Virus record (IMG/VR): IMGVR_UViG_3300047564_002393
Span: 1-22,439 of that record
From: a virus
DNA length: 22,439 bases
Reading direction: 5' to 3' (one strand)
Shown: positions 1-7,444 of the stretch, in pieces
Numbering within the stretch: the first letter of the stretch is position 1
Layout of the letters: every line of letters begins with the position of its first letter
Program-made: the position numbers and the translations under genes
Notes under the pieces: generated by a model
Database searches by the model: none
The model's input: only the letters and a program-made list of their open reading frames with translations
What the model was told of the DNA's origin: nothing

Positions 1-369
1 TCCTGGTAATTCACCTGCCGATGAAGATATGTTTGATAAACTGCCAGATCTACCTCTAGTATCTTTTGGTTTTGATGCTCTACCAGTATTAACTTTGGTT
101 TCCATTCCAGAAGTTCTACTCGTTCTTGGATCTTTTGCTTTAGATACTTCATCAGCACCAAAAATAGCAGATTTCATTTTCCTAACTCTCTGCAAATTTG
201 CTACTATTTTTTGTGGATCACTTTCCCTTTTTTTGGAAAGTTGTGTCATCTTTTGTTTTGCAGTATCTGATGGACTTTTTTGACTGCCAGACAACTTCCC
301 ACTATTCCAAGCAATTTCCCTTTCCTGCAAATTATTGCACTCAAATATAAATTGAGAAAAAGTTTTCAT
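1..369 (-). CDS. Putative capsid-targeted internal protein (partial)
   Basis: Open reading frame of 123 codons starting at the ATG at 369 and running off the window edge at position 1, so the C terminus is missing. The N terminus reads MKTFSQFIFE. From memory, the T4 capsid-targeting peptide of internal protein III is MKTYQEFIAE, which the prohead protease gp21 cleaves after an I/L-x-E site; here I-F-E at residues 8-10 and L-Q-E at 14-16 both fit. The rest is basic and low in complexity, rich in Ser, Lys, Arg and Gly, with no recognisable enzyme motif. It begins just after a terminator, so it is probably a separate transcription unit. No good Shine-Dalgarno sequence is visible. Inferred role: a scaffold or internal protein packaged in the head. 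It could instead be a cytoplasmic protein with a chance N-terminal match. Confidence 0.72.
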   Translation of the reverse strand, partial: MKTFSQFIFECNNLQEREIAWNSGKLSGSQKSPSDTAKQKMTQLSKKRESDPQKIVANLQRVRKMKSAIFGADEVSKAKDPRTSRTSGMETKVNTGRASKPKDTRGRSGSLSNISSSAGELPG

Positions 370-378
370 TTTTATTTT

Positions 379-386
379 TATTTATT
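379..386 (-). promoter_or_regulatory. Possible late-promoter motif AATAAATA
   Basis: The minus strand reads AATAAATA, which fits the NATAAATA late motif of T4-like cyanophages. It lies only about ten bases before the ATG at 369, so a transcript starting there would have almost no leader. The surrounding run is A/T-only, so a chance match is likely. Confidence 0.25.
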
Positions 387-387
387 T

Positions 388-415
388 AAAAACCCCTCCA
401 GTAAACTAGAGGGGT
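388..415 (-). terminator. Intrinsic terminator after the 59-residue ORF
   Basis: On the minus strand a perfect 7-bp stem ACCCCTC/GAGGGGT with a 10-base loop is followed directly by a run of T. It lies seven bases after the stop of the small ORF and ends the long polymerase-uvsX-helicase operon. Confidence 0.88.
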
Positions 416-421
416 CATAAA

Positions 422-601
422 TTATTTTTTATTTACTGCGTCTTCCATTGCTGCATCAAGATTGGTAATAACTTCACGAAGATTAAAAATCCTTTCTGGA
501 ATTGCTGGTCCATCAGTATAACCTTCTTGTGCGTCAATTAGAGATAGAAGAACAACTTTAGATTCTTCAAGACTCATCTCAAGAACTACTTTAGTGCTCA
601 C
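422..601 (-). CDS. Small hypothetical protein, 59 aa, GTG start
   Basis: Short ORF that starts with GTG at 601 and ends in TAA at 422. The start is supported by two things: GTG overlaps the stop of the MazG-like gene as GTGA, and a strong GGAGG ribosome-binding site sits seven bases upstream (609-613). The product is acidic and probably helical, with a Leu/Val-rich N-terminal half containing EMSLEESKVVLLSLID and a C-terminal half ending in Asn-Lys-Lys. An in-frame ATG at codon 9 is an alternative start. I do not recognise the family. It is the last gene of the operon, directly before a terminator, and is probably made together with the pyrophosphohydrolase and helicase. Confidence 0.75.
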   Translation of the reverse strand: MSTKVVLEMSLEESKVVLLSLIDAQEGYTDGPAIPERIFNLREVITNLDAAMEDAVNKK

Positions 602-1020
602 AGATCTCCCTCCGCACGATTTTCAGAATAGTAAACATCAAAAGAACCACCAGGATAACGCTTCTCAAGTTTAGTCACATTCTTTGCGATCACTTCATCA
701 ATAGAAACTCCGAGTGCCATACATGCCTGTGCAACATACCACATCAGATCTCCAAGTTCAATAATCAAGTGATCTTTGTTATCTTGATTCCATGGTTTAC
801 CTTGAAAGATCATCTTCTTAATAATCTCAAGAAATTCACCGCCTTCTGCGTTAATGCCAACACCAGCGGTTAGAAGACGCTCAATGTTTGCACCTTTCTC
901 ATCCAGTTGAACAAGACGATCAGAGAGAGCGAGAAAATCAGTAGATGCTTCAGAAGTAACAGCATCTACAAACTCAGCATACTTATTAAAGTCAACAGAT
1001 TTAGTCATAGTTTCAGTCAT
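598..1020 (-). CDS. mazG: MazG-like nucleotide pyrophosphohydrolase
   Basis: A 140-residue protein with the single MazG domain of the all-alpha NTP pyrophosphohydrolases. The E-x-x-E helix is seen in GGEFLEIIKKM and the E-x-x-D helix in IIELGDLMWYVAQ, the metal-binding core of the family, which converts (d)NTPs to (d)NMP and pyrophosphate. Small MazG proteins are common in marine cyanophages; reported activity favours deoxynucleotides, which suits a role in nucleotide supply, although a role in lowering host ppGpp was proposed earlier. The ATG at 1020 overlaps the helicase stop (TGATG); the TTG one codon earlier is less likely. It lies directly after helicase gene 41 and before a 59-residue ORF, within the replication operon. 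Confidence 0.87.
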   Translation of the reverse strand: MTETMTKSVDFNKYAEFVDAVTSEASTDFLALSDRLVQLDEKGANIERLLTAGVGINAEGGEFLEIIKKMIFQGKPWNQDNKDHLIIELGDLMWYVAQACMALGVSIDEVIAKNVTKLEKRYPGGSFDVYYSENRAEGDL

Positions 1021-2396
1021 CAAAATTTCAATCCAGAGAATTTTTTAGTTAGTTTATTTTCTTCATCATTATACTCGTCTTCTTGTCCAGAGTCAAGTAT
1101 GTCTTTTTGTGCAGATTGTTCACAGTCATACAAACGCATCTTTGCACGATCAATCCCAAGAACAAACCTTTTATTAACTGTAGGATCATTGTAACGATTC
1201 TTCAGTTGTTTTACCATAATTTGTCCAAGACCTTCAAGTTCTTCTGTAGAAATAAGGGCAAACATAAGATCAGCAGTAGCAGGAAGACCAAAGGATTCAC
1301 TAGTATCAGTAAGTTCAACATCACTACTACCGTAACCAGAACGAGTAGTTTGTGTTGCAGATACGATGGGAACATTTGCTTCAACTGCAAGACCTCTAAG
1401 TTCTTCAGCAATCGCTTTAATATAACTATAGGAATTGACGGAAATGCCAGACTTATATCGTGAGGAAGCACATATATTAAGGTAATCAATGAAGATAATA
1501 TCAGGTTTAAATGATTTCTTAAGTGCTAACTCATTAATAAGTGACTTAAAGTGCCCACTGTGTGCAGATGCAGTTGGGTACTCTTTGATGATTAGAGTTC
1601 CTTGAGTTTTCTTAGATAGGTTTGTAACTTTATTTTCAAACATATTACGAGGAATACTTTCAATCTCCTGGATATTAATATTCAAAAGATTAGAATCGAT
1701 CCTCTCTGCAATTCTTTCCTCTGCCATCTCCATGGTAATGTACAAAACATTTTTACCTTGAAGCAAACAAGCAGAGGCAACATGACACATAAAAAGTGAT
1801 TTACCAACTCCAGTGCCAGCAAGAGCAATATTCAATGTCTTATTTGGTAGTCCACCTTTGGTAATTTTATTAAAGAACTCCAAATCGAAAGGAATTTTTT
1901 CCTCAGTTTGATGATAGAAATCATATCGTTGTTCATAGTCTTGAAGATAATCGTGACCGACATTATTATCAAAACTAACAGCAAGGGCATCAGAGAGAAT
2001 AGAAGGAATAGCATCTCTGTTTTTCTTCTCACTATTTCCATCTGCAATACTAATGGATTCCACTAGTGCTAGATAAATTGCCCTATCCCTACACCACTTT
2101 TCTGCTGTATCAAATAACCAATGAATATCATTTGGACTATTCTGTAAAGAATCAACATATTCACATATTGTTTTAAATGTATCATCATTTATATCTGTTC
2201 GTTTTTCAGATTCGATGATAATTACTTCCTTAGTCGGAAGTGAATTATACTTAACAATAAACTTACATACCTCCTCAAAAATTACTTTCTCATGATGATT
2301 TTCAAAATATTCATTACGAATGAAGGGTAAAACTTTTCTAGAAAATTCATCATTAAAGACCAAATTTTTTAGAATAGTCGTTTCAACTTTTTCCAT
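1020..2396 (-). CDS. 41: Replicative DNA helicase gp41 (DnaB-like)
   Basis: 458-residue hexameric 5'-3' helicase that unwinds DNA at the fork and, in T4, works with primase gp61 and loader gp59. An N-terminal helical domain (about 1-150) is followed by a RecA-like motor. Walker A is AGTGVGKS, Walker B is DIIFIDYLNI, and the downstream SATQTTRSG and KNRYNDP segments match DnaB-family motifs H3 and H4. The C-terminal 30 or so residues are acidic and then basic, a likely tail for partner contacts. The start codon overlaps the preceding dioxygenase stop (TAATG) and the gene overlaps mazG by one base, so translation is probably coupled. Length is close to T4 gp41 (475 residues). No primase gene lies in this window. 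Confidence 0.95.
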   Translation of the reverse strand: MEKVETTILKNLVFNDEFSRKVLPFIRNEYFENHHEKVIFEEVCKFIVKYNSLPTKEVIIIESEKRTDINDDTFKTICEYVDSLQNSPNDIHWLFDTAEKWCRDRAIYLALVESISIADGNSEKKNRDAIPSILSDALAVSFDNNVGHDYLQDYEQRYDFYHQTEEKIPFDLEFFNKITKGGLPNKTLNIALAGTGVGKSLFMCHVASACLLQGKNVLYITMEMAEERIAERIDSNLLNINIQEIESIPRNMFENKVTNLSKKTQGTLIIKEYPTASAHSGHFKSLINELALKKSFKPDIIFIDYLNICASSRYKSGISVNSYSYIKAIAEELRGLAVEANVPIVSATQTTRSGYGSSDVELTDTSESFGLPATADLMFALISTEELEGLGQIMVKQLKNRYNDPTVNKRFVLGIDRAKMRLYDCEQSAQKDILDSGQEDEYNDEENKLTKKFSGLKF

Positions 2397-2944
2397 TAGG
2401 TGTAGTGTAAATATGTACTAACAATGTACTTTGGTTCTTTGGTGGGTGGTTCACCTCTATGTGGAAACATCCAAAGTGGTGGGAAGATAACCAGTTTACC
2501 TTGTTTTGGAGTAATAGTCAAGTCAGAAAAAACAGTTTGTCCGCCATCATCAACATCATTTAAATACCACATAAAGGACAAAAATCTTCTTGCAGATGAA
2601 TAATCTTGAACATCCACATGGGTATCAAATCTATCTTGACCTCCAGGATTATATTTTTTTATCCTAAAGTGCTCGAAGGCATATTTTTCTGGAAAAACTT
2701 TTGAATACACATGCTCATAATATAAATCTTTATAATCAAAAGTTGATCCAATTAGTTTATTATGTACCTCAGTATATAATGAATTATGAGTGGTTAAGTC
2801 AAATTGAGTAAACGATGGTTTGAAATCATTGTCAATTCTTTCATGCTTATCAGTATTAGACTCGTAGATATCAATAATACTATTACATGTCTTTGAGTCT
2901 AATACATTATCATAAACACGAATCAAATCGTTAAGTTTAACCAT
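2396..2944 (-). CDS. 2OG-Fe(II) dioxygenase, prolyl-hydroxylase-like
   Basis: 182-residue protein with the double-stranded beta-helix signature of 2-oxoglutarate/Fe(II) oxygenases: the iron ligands H109-x-D111 (THVDVQ), distal H162 (FPHRGEPP) and K172 ten residues later, the expected 2OG-binding position in prolyl-4-hydroxylase-like enzymes. FRIKKYNPGGQD before the HxD resembles the substrate-side strand of that group. Such enzymes are frequent in cyanophage genomes, but their substrates are mostly unknown. The ATG at 2944 overlaps the uvsX stop slightly; an upstream ATG at 2971 has no ribosome-binding site. Position between uvsX and helicase 41 suggests early or middle expression. A protein or nucleobase substrate is equally possible from sequence alone. 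Confidence 0.85.
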   Translation of the reverse strand: MVKLNDLIRVYDNVLDSKTCNSIIDIYESNTDKHERIDNDFKPSFTQFDLTTHNSLYTEVHNKLIGSTFDYKDLYYEHVYSKVFPEKYAFEHFRIKKYNPGGQDRFDTHVDVQDYSSARRFLSFMWYLNDVDDGGQTVFSDLTITPKQGKLVIFPPLWMFPHRGEPPTKEPKYIVSTYLHYT

Positions 2945-3938
2945 AAGAGAATTCTTCCTTTGCAGCGGCATCAAGTTGCTGCATTATCTCTTCAGTGAAA
3001 TACTGATCTGGGTTCTTTAAGATCTCCTTCCCATAAATCTTCTTCCCATTGATCTCATAACGCCCCGCAACATTCTTCCAGAGTCCAGCGAGTTCCCCGA
3101 GTTCCAGAAGACCATAATAGCGGTCAAGACCACGCTCATCATAAAATAGACGGACATTTACTTCCTGGTTCTCCTTACTTAAACGCGACTTAGCAGTCTT
3201 TGCCTTGATAATATTTCCAATGACTTCTGTTCCATCCTTTTCTTTCTTTTTGCTGAGATAAATGATAGTAGAAGCGGCGTACTTAAGGCCGCTGCCACCT
3301 CCCATCTCCTTAGTAGGAACATAAGCACCGATAACATCGTAGGTGTGGTTAGTAACAATCATTGGAATGTTTGCTTGACCAAGTTTCAAAGTAAGCATTC
3401 TAAATGCACCTTTGACCAATTGTGATTTGGTCATGTCACGAACTTGCTTGTCGTTAAGTGCGTCAGTGATCTCCTTTTCAGTGGAAAGCATTCCTAAGGA
3501 GTCTAACACAAACATACAAGGTTTGCGTTCTTCTAAAGGTTTTTTTAAGTATATATCTACTGCTTTGAGTGCCTTCCCACGAAACTCTTCAACAGTAACA
3601 ACATTGACAACCACAAGACGAGAAGTATCAATTCCACGAGATTCTAATAGAGATTTGGTAATGGCAGCCTCAGTATCAAAGTAGAGACAATAACCATCGG
3701 GATTATTATCAAGAAAATTCTTAACAACGGCGAGACTGAAGAAAGTCTTTCCAGTAGAAGACTCTCCAGCAATAGCAGTAATCTTATTCCCAGATACACC
3801 ACCAAATATGCTACCTGAAACCAGTGCATTAAAAATGTACGAACCTGTGTCAACATAAGTCTCAGTCTCATCAATATCTGATGCTAGTTTGGTGTAATCA
3901 TCACCAATTTCTTTTACGATATCTTTTAAAAAGTCCAT
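2937..3938 (-). CDS. uvsX: RecA-like recombinase UvsX
   Basis: 333-residue strand-exchange ATPase of the RecA family that drives recombination-dependent replication and repair together with UvsY (partly present at the right edge). Walker A is GESSTGKT at residues 58-65, Walker B is CMFVLDSLG, and the L2-like segment around IVTNHTYDVIGAY and EMGGGSGLKYAAS is as expected. The C-terminal part matches UvsX in order and in length (T4 UvsX has about 390 residues, so this one is shorter). The start is the ATG at 3938, which shares one base with the stop of the preceding 54-residue ORF; a TTG one codon upstream is unlikely. It is followed by the dioxygenase gene with slight overlap. Confidence 0.96.
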   Translation of the reverse strand: MDFLKDIVKEIGDDYTKLASDIDETETYVDTGSYIFNALVSGSIFGGVSGNKITAIAGESSTGKTFFSLAVVKNFLDNNPDGYCLYFDTEAAITKSLLESRGIDTSRLVVVNVVTVEEFRGKALKAVDIYLKKPLEERKPCMFVLDSLGMLSTEKEITDALNDKQVRDMTKSQLVKGAFRMLTLKLGQANIPMIVTNHTYDVIGAYVPTKEMGGGSGLKYAASTIIYLSKKKEKDGTEVIGNIIKAKTAKSRLSKENQEVNVRLFYDERGLDRYYGLLELGELAGLWKNVAGRYEINGKKIYGKEILKNPDQYFTEEIMQQLDAAAKEEFSYG

Positions 3939-4102
3939 CAAGCCACCATCCCGTATTGTTCACGAAGAATTTTTTTATAAGGAAGACCCTGATCACGCAG
4001 TTCCTTCACTAGTTTCAGTTTTTGATACAATGCTGTATCACCACCAAGATGCATTGCACTCACAATCGTTGCGAGTTCTTTATCGTCAATAGGAAGATCC
4101 AT
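3938..4102 (-). CDS. Small hypothetical protein, 54 aa
   Basis: Short ORF between polymerase 43 and uvsX. It begins with MDLPIDDKEL at the ATG at 4102 and ends with TGA at 3938. An AAGGAG ribosome-binding site lies just upstream, its start overlaps the previous small ORF (TGATG) and its stop overlaps the uvsX start (TGATG). These couplings are the main evidence that it is real. The product is probably helical, with a Lys/Leu-rich middle (YQKLKLVKELRDQG) and a basic C-terminal stretch. I do not recognise the family. Confidence 0.75.
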   Translation of the reverse strand: MDLPIDDKELATIVSAMHLGGDTALYQKLKLVKELRDQGLPYKKILREQYGMVA

Positions 4103-4263
4103 CAATACTCCTTTAAGTTTTTAGTTTCTACACACATCACCCAATTATAACTCTTTTTCATTTCTTTTGCAAACCATTGTGCTTCTTGAAAAAATTCAAA
4201 AGTTTTTCTCTTTTGTTTTGGAGATAATTCACCATTTTCAGACCATAAAACCGAATAACTCAT
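4102..4263 (-). CDS. Small hypothetical protein, 53 aa
   Basis: Short ORF that starts at 4263 with ATG overlapping the DNA polymerase stop (ATGA) and ends with TGA overlapping the next small ORF. The sequence is basic and aromatic (LSPKQKRKTFEFFQEAQWFAK in outline), with Trp at residues 7, 30 and 41, and one Cys. The EAQWFAKEM-like helix suggests a small nucleic-acid or protein-binding module, but this is only a guess from composition. A possible sigma-70 promoter for the genes downstream lies inside its 3' half. I do not recognise the family. Confidence 0.72.
   Translation of the reverse strand: MSYSVLWSENGELSPKQKRKTFEFFQEAQWFAKEMKKSYNWVMCVETKNLKEY
4144..4172 (-). promoter_or_regulatory. 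Candidate sigma-70 promoter before the 54-aa ORF and uvsX
   Basis: Minus strand TTGCAA (4172-4167), 17-base spacer, TATAAT (4149-4144). The -10 is perfect and the -35 matches four of six positions. It lies within the 53-residue ORF and would start RNA near 4137, about 35 bases before the next ATG. It could supply uvsX and helicase separately from polymerase. Confidence 0.45.
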
Positions 4264-6755
4264 GAGAAAAAACTTTCTAAACTAACCCTCTTTTCAACAG
4301 ACCAACCTATTGCGTCAAGGATTGTTCTGATTGGTTCGAGAAATGCTTTGTCAAATTGAGTATCATAATCAACATATTTTTCTAGATTAAATTCTTTTGG
4401 AAAATTTTGAATGAAAGAAATTACATTTTCTCTAGTTGGATTTGGATTTTTCAAATAACAGAATTTAATTTTTTCTCCATTCTGGATATATGCATATTTT
4501 TTATCCAATCCTCTCTCCTTTATATAGAAATTATAAAGAAGAGCGCCACGAACATGCATTGGAGTTCCTTTACCATAAATTTTGGAACTAGATTTATACT
4601 TATTGACATCAGAAACAGATCTTGGAAAAGAAATTTCTTCAGGAGTCAATTTTTTGAATTCCTTTCTAGAATTTTCGATATAAGAAATCATTTCATCTTC
4701 TGTTCCACTCATAGTGAGTTTTAATCCATCCTTAATCATTTGACGGCATGGAGCAGGTGTGGAAGATTTAACTGCTTCAATGCCCATGATTTTAAGTTTT
4801 GGTTCATTATATCGAACCCCCTCACTATCCCATACATTAAGAATGTATCTTTTCTTTGCAGTCCAAATTCCACGATCAGCGATATTCTCTCGCTTCATGC
4901 TCATCTTTTGATCATATGCATTTACATAATCTGCTAATGCTTGATACGAACTTTCAATATAAGGTTCAAACTCAACTTCACATACTTTATTCAAAAAATC
5001 AACAATCTTTTCAGTTGATTCTTCCTTTCCTTTAAATACAGCGTTAACAAAAGGTCCCAAGTTCAAATAAATTGAATCGGTATCAGAAGCAATAACATAA
5101 TCAACATCATCAGTCTTTAGGATTTTATTCAAACGAGCATTCATTTTATTTTCAATCCAACGGATTGAAACCTGTCCAGATAGAGTAATCGCTTCTGCAT
5201 TTGCAAGTTTGAAGTATCTAAAATATTGATTACCAATCGCACCATAAGCAGAGTTCAAAGAAATTTTCTTTGCCATCTGGATATTATTGCATCGAGCAAT
5301 TTCCTTAACTAGTTCTTTATTCTTAGTTTTTTCATATTCCTTTTTCGCCTCAATCATCTTCTTTTTAAAGATGACTCGATCATTATACATTTTCTCCATC
5401 AACTCTGGAAGAAATCCACGGATGTCTTTACGATACATTGCTCCGTTAGCACAAACAGAATAATCTTTGTGCATTTCAAAGTTGATTTGTTCGTTTAGAA
5501 TTTTTTCAACAGTTGCAGTTGGATGGCGTTCTTCAAGGAGAGTCTCGGGGGAGATGTTATATTGCATAATAAGATGGGGATATAGGCTATTAAGATCAAA
5601 ACTGACCACCCAATCATATAACCCAGGAATCGGTTCTTTGACATATGCACCTGCATATTGAGAGTCTTTTTTCTGTCCTTCCTTTTGGGGAATGACAATG
5701 TTTTTATTCCTTAAGTAGTTATAAATGATACTATCCCAAGTTCTTACCTGAAAGAATACATCAGTAAAATTTACTTTAGCATCAAACGCCATAGTAAGAC
5801 AAAGTTCAATCAACTTCATCTTATCCTCAAGTTTATCTACAAGTTCAACATCTCGAATGTTATACTCAATAAACTTTTGCCAATTTTGAGTATAAAATTC
5901 TCTGAAAGTATCATACTCTGAGTGATCTAACTTTCTTTCCCCAAGTTCAACAAAAGCAATATGGTCGAGACGATATGATTCTTGATTTGTATAAGTAAAT
6001 TTCTTATACAAATCTAGATAATCGATTACAGTAATACCAGCAAGTTCACAAGTAATTTGTTTTCTTCCAGTGATTACAATCTCTCTACTACGAACTATTC
6101 CCCAAGGAGAAAGTTTCTTAAGAACTTTTTCTCCCATAATCCTATCAATTCTTCCAACAATATAGGGAATATCATACAATTCACAGTTCCAACCAGTAAT
6201 TACCTCTGGTGTATTGGTTTGCCAATAGTCAAGAAATTTATTAATCAGATCATATTCATCATTGCAATAGATGTACTTTACATCACTCCTAGTATTCTTG
6301 AATGGGCGAGATGCAAAACAGATAATCTGTTTAGTTGCATAATCTTGCAAAGTTATTGCAAGAAGTTCTTCAGCACAATTAAAAACATCTGGGAATCCAC
6401 TTTCTGCAGCAACCTCAATATCGATTGTTACAAGTTTGATTTTTTTAATGTCAAACTTAATTTCATCTTCTGGGTATTTTTCAGAAATATATTGGCAGAC
6501 ATAACGATCATTACCATAGATCTTAAATCCTTCAACATTAGAATACTTATCTAAGAATTCCTTGCAGTCAGATATTTTGCCTGGTTTAATTGGTTCTACA
6601 CTTCTACCGTCTAGAGTTTTATACTTTGTTTCCTTCTTTGAAGGTACATAAAATGTTGGATAAAATTCTTCTCTTGTTGTAAAATGTTCTCCATTTTCAT
6701 AACCACGAACTAAGATTTGATTATAAAGTTGGTAAACATTAGTGTAGAATTTCAT
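4260..6755 (-). CDS. 43: DNA polymerase gp43 (family B)
   Basis: 831-residue replicative family B polymerase with 3'-5' proofreading, slightly shorter than T4 gp43 (898). Exonuclease motifs are present: Exo I with D112-I-E114, Exo II in GWNCELYDIPY, Exo III in YNIRDVELVD. Polymerase motif A is SFDLNSLYP, motif B is KKISLNSAYG and motif C is ASDTDSIY, so all catalytic carboxylates are intact. The C-terminal end LESFFS is short and hydrophobic, as expected for the peptide that docks on the sliding clamp. The start ATG overlaps the stop of the preceding Sm-like gene (ATGA), and the stop overlaps the next small ORF. No intein, split or frameshift is seen, although cyanophage and T4-like polymerases are sometimes split. 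Confidence 0.97.
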   Translation of the reverse strand: MKFYTNVYQLYNQILVRGYENGEHFTTREEFYPTFYVPSKKETKYKTLDGRSVEPIKPGKISDCKEFLDKYSNVEGFKIYGNDRYVCQYISEKYPEDEIKFDIKKIKLVTIDIEVAAESGFPDVFNCAEELLAITLQDYATKQIICFASRPFKNTRSDVKYIYCNDEYDLINKFLDYWQTNTPEVITGWNCELYDIPYIVGRIDRIMGEKVLKKLSPWGIVRSREIVITGRKQITCELAGITVIDYLDLYKKFTYTNQESYRLDHIAFVELGERKLDHSEYDTFREFYTQNWQKFIEYNIRDVELVDKLEDKMKLIELCLTMAFDAKVNFTDVFFQVRTWDSIIYNYLRNKNIVIPQKEGQKKDSQYAGAYVKEPIPGLYDWVVSFDLNSLYPHLIMQYNISPETLLEERHPTATVEKILNEQINFEMHKDYSVCANGAMYRKDIRGFLPELMEKMYNDRVIFKKKMIEAKKEYEKTKNKELVKEIARCNNIQMAKKISLNSAYGAIGNQYFRYFKLANAEAITLSGQVSIRWIENKMNARLNKILKTDDVDYVIASDTDSIYLNLGPFVNAVFKGKEESTEKIVDFLNKVCEVEFEPYIESSYQALADYVNAYDQKMSMKRENIADRGIWTAKKRYILNVWDSEGVRYNEPKLKIMGIEAVKSSTPAPCRQMIKDGLKLTMSGTEDEMISYIENSRKEFKKLTPEEISFPRSVSDVNKYKSSSKIYGKGTPMHVRGALLYNFYIKERGLDKKYAYIQNGEKIKFCYLKNPNPTRENVISFIQNFPKEFNLEKYVDYDTQFDKAFLEPIRTILDAIGWSVEKRVSLESFFS

Positions 6756-7006
6756 TGAATAATTTCAAAGTAAAGATCAAGGAGTTTTTTGTTTGGTTCA
6801 ACCAAAGTCAAAATTTTATCAGAACTAATTAGAATTTCATTTACATCAGTTAGATCTGACATCCATGGTGTTAGTTGAGTTCCTTCAACTACACATGGAG
6901 AAATAAGTTTACAATCTGGTTGTCCAATATCTGCAAGGACTTCATCAATTTTACTGATTAGGATCAAATTGTTCGTCAAATACAATACTTGTATCGACAG
7001 TTCCAT
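6752..7006 (-). CDS. Sm-like (LSm-type) small protein B
   Basis: Small protein directly upstream of polymerase 43, which it overlaps as ATGA. Its core, ILISKIDEVLADIG, then TPWMSDLTDVNEILISSDKILTLVEP, matches two other proteins in this window (6951-7346 and 20351-20740) in the order expected of an Sm fold: a first strand with the S-x-x-E-[VI] turn and a last strand of the D-x-[IV]-x-[TA]-[IV]-x-E type. Structures of Sm-like proteins of presumed cyanophage origin are known, and RNA binding is the natural guess, but this is unproven. The start is uncertain: ATG at 7006 is given; ATG at 7051 has the best ribosome-binding site (AGGAG) but overlaps the previous gene by 101 bases; TTG at 6979 would align best with protein A. 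Confidence 0.78.
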   Translation of the reverse strand: MELSIQVLYLTNNLILISKIDEVLADIGQPDCKLISPCVVEGTQLTPWMSDLTDVNEILISSDKILTLVEPNKKLLDLYFEIIQ

Positions 7007-7346
7007 CACCTGCTCGTCCGCTGGCAGATCCATCAGAATTTCCTCTTCCATTCATTTTCTCCTCATAAGATTTTTTAATAGAGTCAATTGGTTCAACAAT
7101 AGCAACGATCCAATCTTTGTTTACAATGATATCAGTTTCCTTAGAAAGTGCAATCCACTTATAGAAAAATGCTTCATACTTTTGCGAATCACTTTCTTCT
7201 TCAAGAAGAACTTTAGATGTTTGAATCTTGATACCATGCGGATCCTTGAAAAGATACGATACTAAATTTTCTTCAGAATCCCTAAATTCTTTAATATCTG
7301 CAATTACTTCTTCGCCAGATTTCAAAAGTGCAAGTTGTACGCTCAT
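6951..7346 (-). CDS. Sm-like (LSm-type) small protein A
   Basis: 131-residue protein starting MSVQLALLKSGEEV, first gene after the strong promoter at 7368-7396. The first strand LALLKSGEEVIADI and the closing strand IIVNKDWIVAIVEP show the same pattern as proteins B and C of this window, an Sm-like beta-barrel with a longer central insertion. The C-terminal tail is Gly/Ser/Asp-rich and probably disordered, as in many Hfq-like proteins. The ATG at 7346 is preferred over one six codons upstream because the promoter would start RNA near 7361, leaving no leader for the earlier start. Probable role: RNA or nucleic-acid binding, possibly in mixed rings with B; both points are inference. Confidence 0.8.
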   Translation of the reverse strand: MSVQLALLKSGEEVIADIKEFRDSEENLVSYLFKDPHGIKIQTSKVLLEEESDSQKYEAFFYKWIALSKETDIIVNKDWIVAIVEPIDSIKKSYEEKMNGRGNSDGSASGRAGDGTVDTSIVFDEQFDPNQ

Positions 7347-7367
7347 AGTAGTTTTATACCTCATCTG

Positions 7368-7396
7368 ATTTTAACATGAAAAAGGAGAGGTGTCAA
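7368..7396 (-). promoter_or_regulatory. Near-consensus sigma-70 promoter overlapping a terminator
   Basis: Minus strand TTGACA (7396-7391), exactly 17 bases, then TAAAAT (7373-7368). The -35 is perfect and the -10 matches five of six. The -35 hexamer lies inside the 3' arm of the terminator that closes the hsp20 unit. It should drive the two Sm-like genes, polymerase 43 and probably the genes beyond, early in infection by host RNA polymerase. Confidence 0.82.
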
Positions 7397-7420
7397 CTGG
7401 ATTTTGCCAGTTACCTCTCC
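7379..7420 (-). terminator. Intrinsic terminator after hsp20
   Basis: Long hairpin on the minus strand: an outer stem GGAGAGGT/ACCTCTCC of eight pairs, an inner stem AACTGG/CCAGTT of six, a small bulge between them and a run of five T after the stem. The same GAGAGGTA...CCTCTC-T(5)-C pattern occurs at 7958-7992 on the other side of hsp20. Confidence 0.9.
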
Positions 7421-7439
7421 GTCTGCGCCGACGATATTC
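7379..7439 (-). ncRNA. Possible short late RNA after hsp20
   Basis: An exact TATAAATA late motif (7445-7452) followed about 60 bases later by an intrinsic terminator would give a short RNA with two hairpins, a small one at 7420-7433 (CGTC/GACG) and the terminator stem. No ORF fits inside. Whether it is transcribed is unknown; the motif could also be a chance product of the codons at the hsp20 end. Confidence 0.3.
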
Positions 7440-7444
7440 TCTAG

